Of a stretch of DNA of 64,000 nucleotides, positions 25,862 through 33,777 are shown piece by piece. Position numbers and translations under genes: made by a program. How positions within the stretch are numbered: the first letter of the stretch is position 1; each line of letters starts with the position of its first letter. This DNA is from an uncultured Collinsella sp. (lineage in GTDB: Bacteria; Actinomycetota; Coriobacteriia; Coriobacteriales; Coriobacteriaceae), in contig CAJKFS010000002.1 of NCBI GenBank assembly GCA_905199225.1, positions 1-64,000 on the forward strand. Direction: 5' to 3'. A model generated the notes under the pieces. The model did not search any database and was not told the DNA's origin. It was given only the letters and a program-made list of their open reading frames with translations.

Positions 25862-27379
25862 TTACGACTCACGGAGAGATGGCAGAGCGGTTGAATGCGG
25901 CGGTCTTGAAAACCGTTGAGCGCGAGAGCGTTCCGGGGGTTCGAATCCCCCTCTCTCCGCCAGTCGACAGTTACGCGAACCCCCATCAGATTCAGCCTGG
26001 TGGGGGTTCTTTTTTATGCCGTCGAACGAGAACGCGACGCGCATCTCCCCCGCCTCCCTGTCGAGCACGACGCGGTCCACGAACAGGCGCACGGCTTCCA
26101 GCGGGTCGGAACGGCCCATGAGCCTGCGCACCCAGAACTCCGCCCGCTCCTCGTCGACCATGGCGCACGACAGCTCCATCTCCGCGAGCGACGCCTCAAG
26201 CTCCTCCCTCTCGTCGGCCAGCTGCCCGAGCTTGGCGGCCACCGCGTCGACGGCCCCCGTCTTGGCCGCGAGGTCGACCACGCGCGACTGCTCGCGCGCG
26301 TTCTGCTCCAGCCGCTTGCGCGTCGCGTCCGCGGCGGCGATGGAGTCGGCCATCTCCTCTGCCTGTGCGGCCATCACCATGGCCACGATGGCCTCCACCG
26401 CGTCGTCGTCCGCAGCGATCACGTCGGCGGCGGCCTTGGCCACGGCGTCCTCCAGCACGTGCTGCGGCACCTGGTGGCCAGTCGCCGGGCAGCGGTAATA
26501 CGTGTACTTCCTGCCGGACTTCCCGTGGCCGCTGCTGGACTGGTAGCGGTGGCCCTCCGCGTCGAACAGCTTGCCCGAAAGCAGGTACTCCATGGTGCTG
26601 CGCCTCCTCCTCGCGCGGGCGGCGAGCATCCCCTGCACGCCCTCGAACAGCTCGCCGTCGACTATGGCGGGCATGCCGCCCTCCACGCGCGTCTGCCCGT
26701 AGCTGTACACGCCCCGGTACTTCTCCAGCCGCAGGCTTTTGCTGATGAAGCCGACGGACAGCGGCTTTCCCATCTTCGTGCGCGCCTCCGGCATGGCCGC
26801 CGCTATCTCGGGCATGCTCGCGCCGTCCGCGTACATGCGGAACATGCGGCGCACCACGGCGGCCTCCTCCTCGTTCACGTGGTAGTAGCCGTCATCGCCG
26901 AGGTCGTAGCCGTACGTGCGCACGCCGTTGTGCTTGCACTTCATGGCGTTGCCCAGCTGGCCGCGCTTGACGTTCTCCGCCAGGGCCACGCTGTAGTACT
27001 CCGCCAGGCCCTCCAGCATCGACTCCAGCAGGATGGACTCGGGGCCGTCGCCGACGGCCTCCGTGGCGCTGCGCAGCTCCACGCCGCAGCGGCGCAGTTT
27101 GGCCTTGTACACGGCCGCGTCGTAGCGGTTTCGCGCGAAGCGGTCCAGCTTGTACACGTACACGACGTCGAACAGGCCGCGGCGCGCGTCGGCGACCATG
27201 CGCAAAAAGCCGTCGCGGCCCTCGGCGGTGCGCCCCGTGGTGGCGTCGTCGTGGTACACGCGGGCGACGGCGGCGCCGTCGCGCTCGGCGGTCTGGCGGC
27301 ACACGCGCACCTGGTCCTCGATGGACTCCTCGCGCTGGCCCGCGCTGCTGTACCTGGCGTATATGACGGCGTTGGCCAC
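25862..27379 (-). CDS. Large serine recombinase, phage integrase (505 aa)
   Basis: Site-specific serine integrase. The N-terminal resolvase domain has the catalytic Ser in AVIYARYSSAGQ (about residues 4-15), then DDATTGRTAEGRDGF and KLDRFARNRYD. The recombinase domain covers about 160-260 (GVRTYGYD, GFISKSLRLEKYRG). A zinc ribbon/coiled-coil part covers about 280-430. The GTG start at 27379 follows GGAGGAGG and lies two bases after the repressor stop, so the two genes form one operon. The last roughly 45 codons run through the tRNA terminator and antisense through tRNA-Ser to a stop at 25862. That tail is probably host-derived and differs from the protein made from the excised phage. Confidence 0.9.
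   Translation of the reverse strand: MANAVIYARYSSAGQREESIEDQVRVCRQTAERDGAAVARVYHDDATTGRTAEGRDGFLRMVADARRGLFDVVYVYKLDRFARNRYDAAVYKAKLRRCGVELRSATEAVGDGPESILLESMLEGLAEYYSVALAENVKRGQLGNAMKCKHNGVRTYGYDLGDDGYYHVNEEEAAVVRRMFRMYADGASMPEIAAAMPEARTKMGKPLSVGFISKSLRLEKYRGVYSYGQTRVEGGMPAIVDGELFEGVQGMLAARARRRRSTMEYLLSGKLFDAEGHRYQSSSGHGKSGRKYTYYRCPATGHQVPQHVLEDAVAKAAADVIAADDDAVEAIVAMVMAAQAEEMADSIAAADATRKRLEQNAREQSRVVDLAAKTGAVDAVAAKLGQLADEREELEASLAEMELSCAMVDEERAEFWVRRLMGRSDPLEAVRLFVDRVVLDREAGEMRVAFSFDGIKKNPHQAESDGGSRNCRLAERGGFEPPERSRAQRFSRPPHSTALPSLRES
25873..25962 (+). tRNA. tRNA-Ser (anticodon UGA)
   Basis: The acceptor arm GGAGAGA pairs with TCTCTCC, followed by discriminator G and an encoded CCA. The anticodon loop CTTGAAA gives anticodon UGA. 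There is a long variable arm (GAGCGCGAGAGCGTTC) as in serine tRNAs, and a T-arm GGGGGTTCGAATCCCCC. It is the host gene next to which the prophage is integrated. Confidence 0.95.
25977..26016 (+). terminator. Intrinsic terminator of tRNA-Ser
   Basis: GAACCCCCATCAG pairs with CCTGGTGGGGGTTC (25996-26009) followed by six to seven T residues. It is also read in antisense as part of the integrase frame, and probably marks host or attachment sequence. Confidence 0.8.
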
Positions 27380-27381
27380 GG

Positions 27382-27768
27382 CTAGCCCTCCTCCGCTGCG
27401 TTCGCGGGGTCCTTCGCCAGCGACGTGGCCACGCTGTGCAGTATATGGCGCCCGTTCTCGTTCATGGAGTCGTAGGCGTTTTCTATAGCTTCCAGGCGCT
27501 TATCTATCACACGATACTGCGGTTCTTCCGCTTTAGGTGTTTCGTAAACCTCATTCAATGCTCCGGGCGTTACCAAGTCATCGCCGAATAGGTCCTCAAC
27601 GGTCACGCCGAAAAAGCGCGCCAACTTGGGCAGATCGCCACGGTTTCGGGGCATCGTCTTCAGCTGTTCCCAGTTCCGATATGTGCCAATGGGCACATCT
27701 AACTGTTTCGCTGCATCTTCTTGCGACAGTCCAGAACGCTTCCTTATGTTCTTCAATTCAAACAGCAT
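27382..27768 (-). CDS. Phage repressor, XRE-family HTH (128 aa)
   Basis: Lysogeny-type regulator. Residues 1-60 form a clear HTH_3 domain (LKNIRKRSGLSQEDAAKQLD, then VPIGTYRNWE and LPKLARFFGVTVEDLFGDD). The remainder is a short helical tail with no peptidase motif, so it lacks the LexA-type self-cleavage domain. The start ATG at 27768 has GGGAGG upstream. It is divergent from the early genes across a 160-base AT-rich control region and leads the repressor-integrase operon. Confidence 0.88.
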   Translation of the reverse strand: MLFELKNIRKRSGLSQEDAAKQLDVPIGTYRNWEQLKTMPRNRGDLPKLARFFGVTVEDLFGDDLVTPGALNEVYETPKAEEPQYRVIDKRLEAIENAYDSMNENGRHILHSVATSLAKDPANAAEEG

Positions 27769-27816
27769 ACGGACCTCCCCTCATTGCATAGCTACGTACT
27801 TAGTAGCCTGTCGGTA

Positions 27817-27845
27817 ATTATAATTTCAAAAATTACTATTGACTA
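27817..27845 (-). promoter_or_regulatory. Leftward promoter (repressor-integrase operon)
   Basis: On the minus strand a perfect -10 TATAAT (27817-27822) and a weak -35 TAGTCA (27840-27845) with a 17-base spacer, 49 bases upstream of the repressor start. The -35 overlaps that of the rightward promoter, so the two should compete. Confidence 0.6.
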
Positions 27846-27867
27846 CTATGGACTGACTGCGTATTAT
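27839..27867 (+). promoter_or_regulatory. Rightward early promoter
   Basis: -35 TTGACT (27839-27844), 17-base spacer, -10 TATTAT (27862-27867), followed by the leader of the first early gene. Flanking it are TAGT/ACTA-rich partial repeats (CTACGTACTTAGTAGC at 27792-27807, ATTACTACGTAG at 27901-27912, and TTGACTAC with GTAGTCAA) that are plausible operators for the repressor and the small Cro-like protein. Confidence 0.65.
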
Positions 27868-27928
27868 GCTCTGCGTAGTCAATCGCTAGTGATTACGCTA
27901 TTACTACGTAGAGCGAAAGGAGAAGGCA

Positions 27929-28261
27929 ATGACGAAGAGCAGCTACTGGGCGGCGATGGTGAACGAGTGCCACGTGGACAGCCCGACGAACGAGGCGTTC
28001 GCGTTCGAGATGGCCGAGAACGGATGCATGGAGGAGACCGAGGAGAGCATCTGCTGCCGCGCCGCCGCCATGTTCGGCTTCGATTTCGAGCGCATCGTGC
28101 CGCTGGAGTGCTCCATGCGCACGATGTTCGAGGTGGGCGGCGTGCAGTTCAACCTGTGCGACTCGCTGCAGTTCAGCGTGGCGGGCAAGGGGTGGAGCAC
28201 CGACTTCGACACCCTGGCCGAGGCCCCGCAGTACGACGAGAAGAAGGAGGAAGAGGAGTAG
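27929..28261 (+). CDS. Early phage protein of unknown function (110 aa)
   Basis: First gene of the rightward operon, with a strong ribosome binding site (AAAGGAGAAGG). It is acidic, rich in Glu and Cys (CMEETEESICCRAAAMFGFD), with no recognised domain and a Glu-rich end (KKEEEE). It overlaps the next gene by one base. First-gene position and size suggest a role in the lysis-lysogeny decision or host takeover, but this is only context. Confidence 0.65.
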   Translation: MTKSSYWAAMVNECHVDSPTNEAFAFEMAENGCMEETEESICCRAAAMFGFDFERIVPLECSMRTMFEVGGVQFNLCDSLQFSVAGKGWSTDFDTLAEAPQYDEKKEEEE

Positions 28262-28461
28262 TGAACGGGAAGCTGATGAAGGAGCGCCGCAAGGCGCTGG
28301 GCATGACCCAGATGCAGCTGGCGGTGGCCGTGGGCGCTTCGAGCGTGGCCATGGTCAGCAGCTGGGAGCGCGGGTGCACCGTGGCCAGCGTGCCGAAGCT
28401 GAGGAAGCTGGCCGAGGTGCTGGGCGTGACCATGGAGCAGCTGCTGGAAGAGGAGGAATAG
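28261..28461 (+). CDS. Small XRE-family HTH protein, Cro-like (66 aa)
   Basis: Consists of little more than an HTH_3 domain: LMKERRKALGMTQMQLAVAV, then SSVAMVSSWERG and LRKLAEVLGVTMEQLLEEEE. The GTG start at 28261 overlaps the TAG of the preceding gene and has AGGAGGAAGAGG upstream. An internal ATG at 28276 would remove part of helix 1. Its size and its place in the early operon opposite a larger repressor fit a Cro-type antirepressor. Confidence 0.75.
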   Translation: MNGKLMKERRKALGMTQMQLAVAVGASSVAMVSSWERGCTVASVPKLRKLAEVLGVTMEQLLEEEE

Positions 28462-28482
28462 GAATGGCGGTGATCATTGACC

Positions 28483-28668
28483 ATGGCGGAGCGCGGCGAG
28501 GAGCGCAGGGACGCGGCGAAGAGGATGGCGCGGTCGCGGCTCATGTCGGCGGTGCGCGCGGCGTTCGAGGCGCCGGGCGTCGAGGAGGAGTTCGAGAGGT
28601 GGAAGGCCGCGCGGGAGAAGCCTGCAAGCAAGCCCGCGCAGCCGGAAGCCATGCCCGCGGGGGCGTGA
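28483..28668 (+). CDS. Small hypothetical phage protein (61 aa)
   Basis: Highly charged helical peptide (GEERRDAAKRMARSRLMSAV, EEEFERWKAAREK) with a Pro/Ala tail. The start is uncertain: ATG 28483 lacks a good ribosome binding site. A competing frame from ATG 28464 runs through to 28904 but would encode a Gly/Arg-rich low-complexity segment here, so I prefer this reading. It overlaps the next gene by a GTGA. Confidence 0.45.
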   Translation: MAERGEERRDAAKRMARSRLMSAVRAAFEAPGVEEEFERWKAAREKPASKPAQPEAMPAGA

Positions 28669-28904
28669 CCGGGCGAGTATACGCCAAGGCGGCGGCGAAC
28701 GCCAACGCCGTGCTGGCATTCGCGGCGGTGGCCGTGCTGCCCATGGCGCTGCTGACGGGCCAGATGTGCCACAAGGCGTACCTGGACGGCCAGGCGCACG
28801 GCATCGCCGCGTCCAAGGCCGAGGCCGAGGCGCAGGCATACGACCGCGGCTACGCGGCGGCGGTGTACGAGTACCGGGAGGGCGAGGCCGCATGGGCGCG
28901 CTAG
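28665..28904 (+). CDS. Small single-span membrane protein (79 aa)
   Basis: The GTG start at 28665 overlaps the stop of the preceding ORF. Residues about 10-32 form a membrane helix (NAVLAFAAVAVLPMALLTGQM), followed by a cytoplasmic or external Ala/Glu-rich amphipathic segment. No family is recognised. It overlaps the following RuvC-like gene by 13 bases. Confidence 0.5.
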   Translation: MTGRVYAKAAANANAVLAFAAVAVLPMALLTGQMCHKAYLDGQAHGIAASKAEAEAQAYDRGYAAAVYEYREGEAAWAR

Positions 28905-29395
28905 GGGCCATCGTGGCCGTCGACCCGGGCTGCCTGCACACGGGCATCGTGTACATGGACGAGCGCCGCGTGATCGACTCGCGCACCATCGGGTTCCCGA
29001 AGGGCGCGAGGGGCGACAACGACCTGCTGGACGAGCGCTGCGAGTCCATCTGGCGCCAGCTTGAGCGCTTCCTGGCCGAGCACCCGCACAGCATGGTGGT
29101 GCTCGAAGGCTACCAGCAGCAGGGCGGCCGCGGCCACATGAGCATGAGCCACCAGACGCCGTGGCTGGTGGGCAGCCTCACCGCGCACCTGCACAAGGCC
29201 GGCGAGCCGTTCACCATCCAGCTGAGCGCCAAGGTGCTCAACCCGAGGGCGCGCGGGAACTGCGCGTGGGCGGTCGACGAGGCGCTGCAGGGGCGAGAGG
29301 TCCTGCAGGGCTGCGGCCGCCTGGTGACCAATGAGCACCTGCGCAGCGCGTTCGCGCACGGCCTGTGGTTCTACCAGCGCCATGGCGGGCGCTGA
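28892..29395 (+). CDS. RuvC-like Holliday junction nuclease (167 aa)
   Basis: RNase-H-fold phage resolvase that would cut branched DNA in replication and packaging. The first catalytic Asp is in AIVAVDPGCLHTGIV (about residues 5-19). The second acidic residue is in MVVLEGYQ (about 69-76), with the following Q-rich loop and an SAFAHGLW end (His/Asp-type region). Its length is close to RuvC. It lies at the head of the replication block with start-stop overlaps on both sides. Confidence 0.7.
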   Translation: MGALGAIVAVDPGCLHTGIVYMDERRVIDSRTIGFPKGARGDNDLLDERCESIWRQLERFLAEHPHSMVVLEGYQQQGGRGHMSMSHQTPWLVGSLTAHLHKAGEPFTIQLSAKVLNPRARGNCAWAVDEALQGREVLQGCGRLVTNEHLRSAFAHGLWFYQRHGGR

Positions 29396-29931
29396 TGCGG
29401 CGCGGCGAGAGCCTGCGCCCGTGGACCGTCGCGGAAGAGCGCAGACTGCGCGAGATGGCCGGGCGCGTCCCCCGCCGCGAGATAGCGTGGCGGCTCAGGC
29501 GCTCGAACGAGAGCGTGCGCCAGAAGGCGAAGCGCATGGGGCTGTCCCTGCGCTGCTGGGAGCCGAGGTGCGCGCAGACCTGCCCGCGCTGCGGGATGGC
29601 GCGGGAGAGGATGGGCAAGAGCGGGGCCTGCAGGCCGTGCGAGCTGCGCGACCTCATAGCGAGGGCCGACGCGGACGCGTCCATGGCCATGGCGATGCTC
29701 GGCCACGCCGACCGGGCCACCTACCAGAGGACCGAGGCGCGCACCCAGTCGGGCGTGCCGCCGAAGCCGCCCGAGCCGGACACCAGCGGCATGACGCCCT
29801 ACCAGGCGGCGAAGGCCCGCGACGAGTGGGCGGGCGCCATGGAGGCGTGGGACGTGCGCAGGCTGACCCGCGTGCTGAAGGCCAAGCGCAGGCGCGTCGA
29901 GCGCATGCGAAAAAAAATCCCGAATCAATGA
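29395..29931 (+). CDS. HTH and zinc-ribbon phage protein (178 aa)
   Basis: Probable DNA-binding regulator. About residues 8-50 form a homeodomain-like three-helix unit (LRPWTVAEERRLREMAGRVP, then IAWRLRRSNESVRQKAKRMG). Next is a C-x2-C...C-x2-C cluster (CPRCGMARERMGKSGACRPC, about 62-81), likely zinc-binding, followed by an extended basic helical C-terminus. The ATG overlaps the stop of the RuvC-like gene (TGATG). It could act as a late-gene activator or a terminase-like DNA binder. No closer family is recognised. Confidence 0.65.
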   Translation: MRRGESLRPWTVAEERRLREMAGRVPRREIAWRLRRSNESVRQKAKRMGLSLRCWEPRCAQTCPRCGMARERMGKSGACRPCELRDLIARADADASMAMAMLGHADRATYQRTEARTQSGVPPKPPEPDTSGMTPYQAAKARDEWAGAMEAWDVRRLTRVLKAKRRRVERMRKKIPNQ

Positions 29932-29966
29932 CACTTTTATATTTTGCCTGATAGGAGGCACCGAAC

Positions 29967-31277
29967 ATGGAACTGAAGCGAGTCAAGACCGCCGACGTGT
30001 ACCCGAGCGAGGGCAACCCGCGCGAGGACATGGGCGACCTGGAGGCGCTGGCCGCCAGCTTCGAGCTGAACCCGAAGAGCCCGGGCGAGCCGCTGAACCC
30101 GCCGCTGCTCGTGCGCGACGGCGGCGTGTACCGCATCGTGGACGGCGAGCGCCGCTGGCGCGCCATGGGCATCGCGGGCACCAAGGAGTTCGACGCGGTG
30201 GTGTGCGAGGACTGGGCCGACGCGGACGCCGCGCTGGCGATGCTGGCCACCGACGACAAGAAGCCGCTCGACGAGGTGGAGCGCAGCCGCGGCGTGCAGC
30301 GCGCCCTGCTGCTGGGCGTGGAGCCGCAGAAGGTCGAGAAGGCCGCCCGCCGCAAGGGGCTGCGCAAGGTCAAGAAGGCCGCCGAGCGCCTGGGCGGCGA
30401 GGCCGAGCTGATGAGCATCGACCACCTGCTGGCCGTGGCCGAGCTGGCCGACGACCACCCCGAGCTGTCCGACGAGGTGGCCAACGCCGACGAGGGCGCG
30501 TGGGAGCGCGTCTACAGGGAGGCCAGGGCGCAGGTCGAGCGCGAGCGCGCCGCCCAAGCCCTGCGAGACAAGGCCGCCGAGCTGCGCCTTGGCCTGGAGG
30601 AGCGCGGCGACCGCCCCGACCGCCCCGAGGGCATGTGCTACGCGCTGACGTGCCGCACGCCCGAAGACCTGGAGGCCGCGGCCGAGGAATACGCCGGCAG
30701 GGCGCTGTACACGCTGCTCGTGAGCAAGTACGACGGCGCGCGCGTGGTGGTCTACACCGCCCTGCCCGACGACGCCGTGGACCCTTCGCGCGAGGCCGCC
30801 AAGGAGCGCAGGGACGCCATGGCCGCCCGCATCGAGGACATGCTGCACAGCGTGCGCGCGTTCCTCGTGCCGAGCCTGATGCGCCCCCTCGACTGCCGCG
30901 AGGCCCGCGAGTGCATGGAGGAGGCCGTGAAGTCGTGGCTCGGCGACCGCGAGAGCAGGTGGGACAACGGCGGCAAGGCGTCGTGCTGGCTCGACGAGGC
31001 CGAGTGGGAAGGCGCCCGCCCCGACGGAGCTGCCAGCGGCATGGTGGCCGCCTGCATCGCCCGCGACTGGCTGGCCGGCGCCGAGCCGAACCTCACGGTG
31101 CTGGGCATGGCGTGCGGCCTGGACGAGATGAGCGACTACGGGCGCGACCAGCTGACGCACTTCCTGGACGCCATGGGCGCCGCGGCGGGCGACGGCTGGG
31201 AGCCGAGCAGGGAGGACATGGCGCTGATGGCCGAGCTGTCGGCGGCGTGCAAGGAAGACGAGAGCGAGGAGCTGTAA
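29967..31277 (+). CDS. ParB/Srx-fold protein (436 aa)
   Basis: The N-terminal ParB/Srx domain (about residues 1-95) includes VYPSEGNPRED, PPLLVRDGGVYRIVDGERRW and RAMG. The GERR box is the CTP-binding/catalytic-like motif of ParB proteins. A helical KorB-like segment follows, and the C-terminal half is unassigned. It begins a tightly overlapping block (ATG of the next gene at its TAA) with an SMC-like ATPase and a Sak4-like protein. That suggests a job in replication or recombination of phage DNA rather than plasmid-type segregation, since no ParA is present. Confidence 0.75.
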   Translation: MELKRVKTADVYPSEGNPREDMGDLEALAASFELNPKSPGEPLNPPLLVRDGGVYRIVDGERRWRAMGIAGTKEFDAVVCEDWADADAALAMLATDDKKPLDEVERSRGVQRALLLGVEPQKVEKAARRKGLRKVKKAAERLGGEAELMSIDHLLAVAELADDHPELSDEVANADEGAWERVYREARAQVERERAAQALRDKAAELRLGLEERGDRPDRPEGMCYALTCRTPEDLEAAAEEYAGRALYTLLVSKYDGARVVVYTALPDDAVDPSREAAKERRDAMAARIEDMLHSVRAFLVPSLMRPLDCREARECMEEAVKSWLGDRESRWDNGGKASCWLDEAEWEGARPDGAASGMVAACIARDWLAGAEPNLTVLGMACGLDEMSDYGRDQLTHFLDAMGAAAGDGWEPSREDMALMAELSAACKEDESEEL

Positions 31278-32689
31278 TGGTGAAGATCGCATCGGTGGAG
31301 GCCGAGAACGTCAAGCGCGTGAAGGCCGTGTACCTGGAGCCGAAGGCCGACGGGCTGACGGTCATAGGCGGCCGAAACGGCCAGGGCAAGACGAGCGTGC
31401 TGGACGCCATCGCGTGGGCGCTCGGCGGCGACAAGATGCGCCCGAGCAACGCCAAGCGCGAGGACGCCGCCGGCGACCCGCAGCTGCGCGTGGTGCTGGA
31501 CAACGGCATCGTGGTGGAGCGCAAGGGCAAGAACAGCTCGCTGAAGGTCATCGACCCGAGCGGCAACAAGGGCGGCCAGCAGCTGCTGAACTCGTTCACC
31601 GAGCAGCTGGCCCTGAACCTGCCCAGGTTCATGCAGGCCACCGACAAGGAGAAGGCCGAGACGCTGCTGTCCATCATGGGCGTCGGCGAGGAGCTGGCGG
31701 CCCTGGACGCGCAGAAGCAGACGGCCTACAACCAGCGCCTGGCCGTGGGCCAGATGGAGCGCCAGAAGCGGGGCGCGGCCAACGACATGCGGCACTGGCC
31801 GGACGCGCCGGCGCAGGAGGTGAGCGCGTCCGAGCTCATCGCCGAGCAGTCGGCCATCCTGGCGCGCAACGGCGAGAACCAGCGCAAGCGCATGGAGGCC
31901 CAGCAGCTCAAGGCGCGCCTGGACGCGGCCATGGGAGAGCTGGCGCGCATGAACGAGCAGAGCGCCGAGCTGGCGCGCCGCATGGCCGAGAAGTCGGCCG
32001 AGGTGGAGCGGCTGAGCGCCGACGCGGCCACCGCCGCAAAGACCGCCGAGCAGCTGCGCGACGAGTCCACCGCGGAGCTGGAGGAGCAGCTGCGCCAGGT
32101 CGAGGCCGTCAACGACAAGGTGCGCACCAACATGCGCCGAGCCGCCGCGATGGCCGAGGCCGACGAGCTGAAGGCCCAGTACGACGAGCTGGACGAGCGC
32201 GTGCGCGGCCTGCAGAAGGCCCGCACCGACCTGCTGCGCGGCGCCAAGCTGCCGCTGGAGGGCCTGGCCGTGGAGTTCGACGCCAAGGGCGAGCCGCGCC
32301 TGACCTACGAAGGCCAGCCATGGGATTGCATGAGCGGCAGCGAGCAGCTGAAGGCCGCGACGGCCATCGTGCGCGAGCTGAAGCCGGAGTGCGGCTTCGT
32401 GCTGGTGGACAAGCTTGAGCAGATGGACCCGCAGACGCTGGCCGAGTTCGGGCAGTGGGCCGAGGGCGAGGGCCTGCAGGTCATCGGCACCCGCGTGGGC
32501 ACCGGCGGCGAGTGCAGCCTGGTCATCGAGGACGGGCGCGGGCAGCTGGGCGACCCCGAGGGGGACGAGGAGCGCATGGTGGCCGAAAGCCTCCGCGAGT
32601 GCGCGGCGGACAGCGGCTGCCCGGAGTGCACCATCGCGCGCGACGGGACGTGCGCGCCCGCGGCGGCGAAGGGCTGGGTGATTCAGTAA
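31277..32689 (+). CDS. SMC/RecN-like ATPase (470 aa)
   Basis: The N-terminal ABC-type head half has Walker A GGRNGQGKTSVLDAIAWALG (about residues 31-50). Long coiled coils cover about 170-320. A C-terminal half follows with a signature-like CMSGSEQLKAA and a Walker-B-like CGFVLVDKLEQM (about 375-387). It lacks the usual DE pair of SMC Walker B, having VDK. A Cys-rich end (CPECTIARDGTC) may bind metal. Similar SbcC-like proteins serve phage recombination. It is coupled by overlap to the ParB-like and Sak4-like genes. Confidence 0.75.
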   Translation: MVKIASVEAENVKRVKAVYLEPKADGLTVIGGRNGQGKTSVLDAIAWALGGDKMRPSNAKREDAAGDPQLRVVLDNGIVVERKGKNSSLKVIDPSGNKGGQQLLNSFTEQLALNLPRFMQATDKEKAETLLSIMGVGEELAALDAQKQTAYNQRLAVGQMERQKRGAANDMRHWPDAPAQEVSASELIAEQSAILARNGENQRKRMEAQQLKARLDAAMGELARMNEQSAELARRMAEKSAEVERLSADAATAAKTAEQLRDESTAELEEQLRQVEAVNDKVRTNMRRAAAMAEADELKAQYDELDERVRGLQKARTDLLRGAKLPLEGLAVEFDAKGEPRLTYEGQPWDCMSGSEQLKAATAIVRELKPECGFVLVDKLEQMDPQTLAEFGQWAEGEGLQVIGTRVGTGGECSLVIEDGRGQLGDPEGDEERMVAESLRECAADSGCPECTIARDGTCAPAAAKGWVIQ

Positions 32690-33750
32690 TGGCCATCCAG
32701 ATAACGCGCGGGGCCGCGCAGAAGCCCCAGAAAGTCGTGATCTACGGCGTCGAGGGCATCGGCAAGACGACGCTGGCCGCGCAGTTCCCCAACCCCCTGT
32801 TCGTCGACACCGAGGGCGGCACCGAGGGCTACGACGTTGCCAGGACGCAGACCCCGCAGAGCTGGACGGCGCTCAAGGGCCTGCTGCGCGACGTGGCGGC
32901 GGAGCGCCCGTGCGGCACGCTGGTGCTCGACACCGCCGACTGGGCCGAGCGCCTGCTGTGCGCCGAGCTGTGCGCGCAGCACAAGTGGGACTCCATGGAG
33001 ACGCTGGGCTTCGGCAAGTGCTGGCAGTTCGCCCTGGAGGAGTTCGGCCGCATGCTCGACCTGCTCACCGACGTGCGCGACGCGGGCATGAACGTCGTGG
33101 TCACGGCGCACGCCATGGTCTCCAAGTTCGAGCAGCCCGACGAGGCCGCGAGCTACGACCGCTGGACCATGAAGATGTACAAGAAGGACGCCGCGCTGCT
33201 CAAGGAATGGGCCGACGCGCTGCTGTTCGTCAACTACAAGACCATCGTGGAGATGGTCGGCGAGGGCTTCATGGCCAAGGGCAAGGCGCGCGGCGCCAAG
33301 CGCGCGATCTTCTGCACGCACCAGGCCACATGGGACGCCAAGAACCGCTGGGGGCTTCCCGACGAGGTGCCGCTGGGCTACGAGGCCATAGCGCCGCACG
33401 TGCCGAGCCTCGGGCCCGACCCGCGCGTGCCCGCCCCCGCCCCGCAGGCGCGGCCCATGCCGCAGCCCCAAGCAAAGCCCGCCCCGCAGGCGCAGGGCGA
33501 CGCGCCTGGGACCATCGCCGCGAAGAAGGGGCTGCCCGCGTTCTGGGCGCCCGCCTGCGAGCTGATGGAGCGAGACGGCGTGAGCCTGGCCGAGGTGCTG
33601 AACTTCGCGGTGCTGCAGGGCCACTTCACGCCCGACACGCCGCCCGAGGCGTATCCGCCCGACTACATCGCCGGGCTGATCGTGCCGCAGTGGGAGACGG
33701 TGAAGGCCAAGGTGGCCGAGTACCGCAGCGGCGAGGACATCCCCTTCTAG
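32689..33750 (+). CDS. Sak4-like RecA-fold ATPase (353 aa)
   Basis: Phage nucleotide-binding protein of the AAA_24/Sak4 type, single-strand annealing and recombination. Walker A is YGVEGIGKTTLA (about residues 19-30) and a Walker-B-like segment is GTLVLDTADWAE (about 79-90). VVVTAHAMVSKFE gives the sensor-like part. About 245-275 are a Pro/Gln linker, then a small helical C-terminal domain. The ATG overlaps the stop of the SMC-like gene. The neighbouring DUF669 protein and helicases form a common recombination and replication module in Gram-positive phages. Confidence 0.8.
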   Translation: MAIQITRGAAQKPQKVVIYGVEGIGKTTLAAQFPNPLFVDTEGGTEGYDVARTQTPQSWTALKGLLRDVAAERPCGTLVLDTADWAERLLCAELCAQHKWDSMETLGFGKCWQFALEEFGRMLDLLTDVRDAGMNVVVTAHAMVSKFEQPDEAASYDRWTMKMYKKDAALLKEWADALLFVNYKTIVEMVGEGFMAKGKARGAKRAIFCTHQATWDAKNRWGLPDEVPLGYEAIAPHVPSLGPDPRVPAPAPQARPMPQPQAKPAPQAQGDAPGTIAAKKGLPAFWAPACELMERDGVSLAEVLNFAVLQGHFTPDTPPEAYPPDYIAGLIVPQWETVKAKVAEYRSGEDIPF

Positions 33751-33777
33751 CGAGACGCAGGACGAAAGGAAGAGAAC

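Noticed and set aside
25822..25986. N-terminal extension of the TadA-glycerate kinase frame
   Set aside because: It is the antisense of tRNA-Ser and its 3' flank. The conserved TadA start and a ribosome binding site place the start at 25821.
28464..28904. Single 146-codon gene instead of two small genes
   Set aside because: The first 67 codons would be Gly/Arg-rich low complexity, while the alternative frame gives a normal charged helix that ends exactly at the GTG of the membrane protein.
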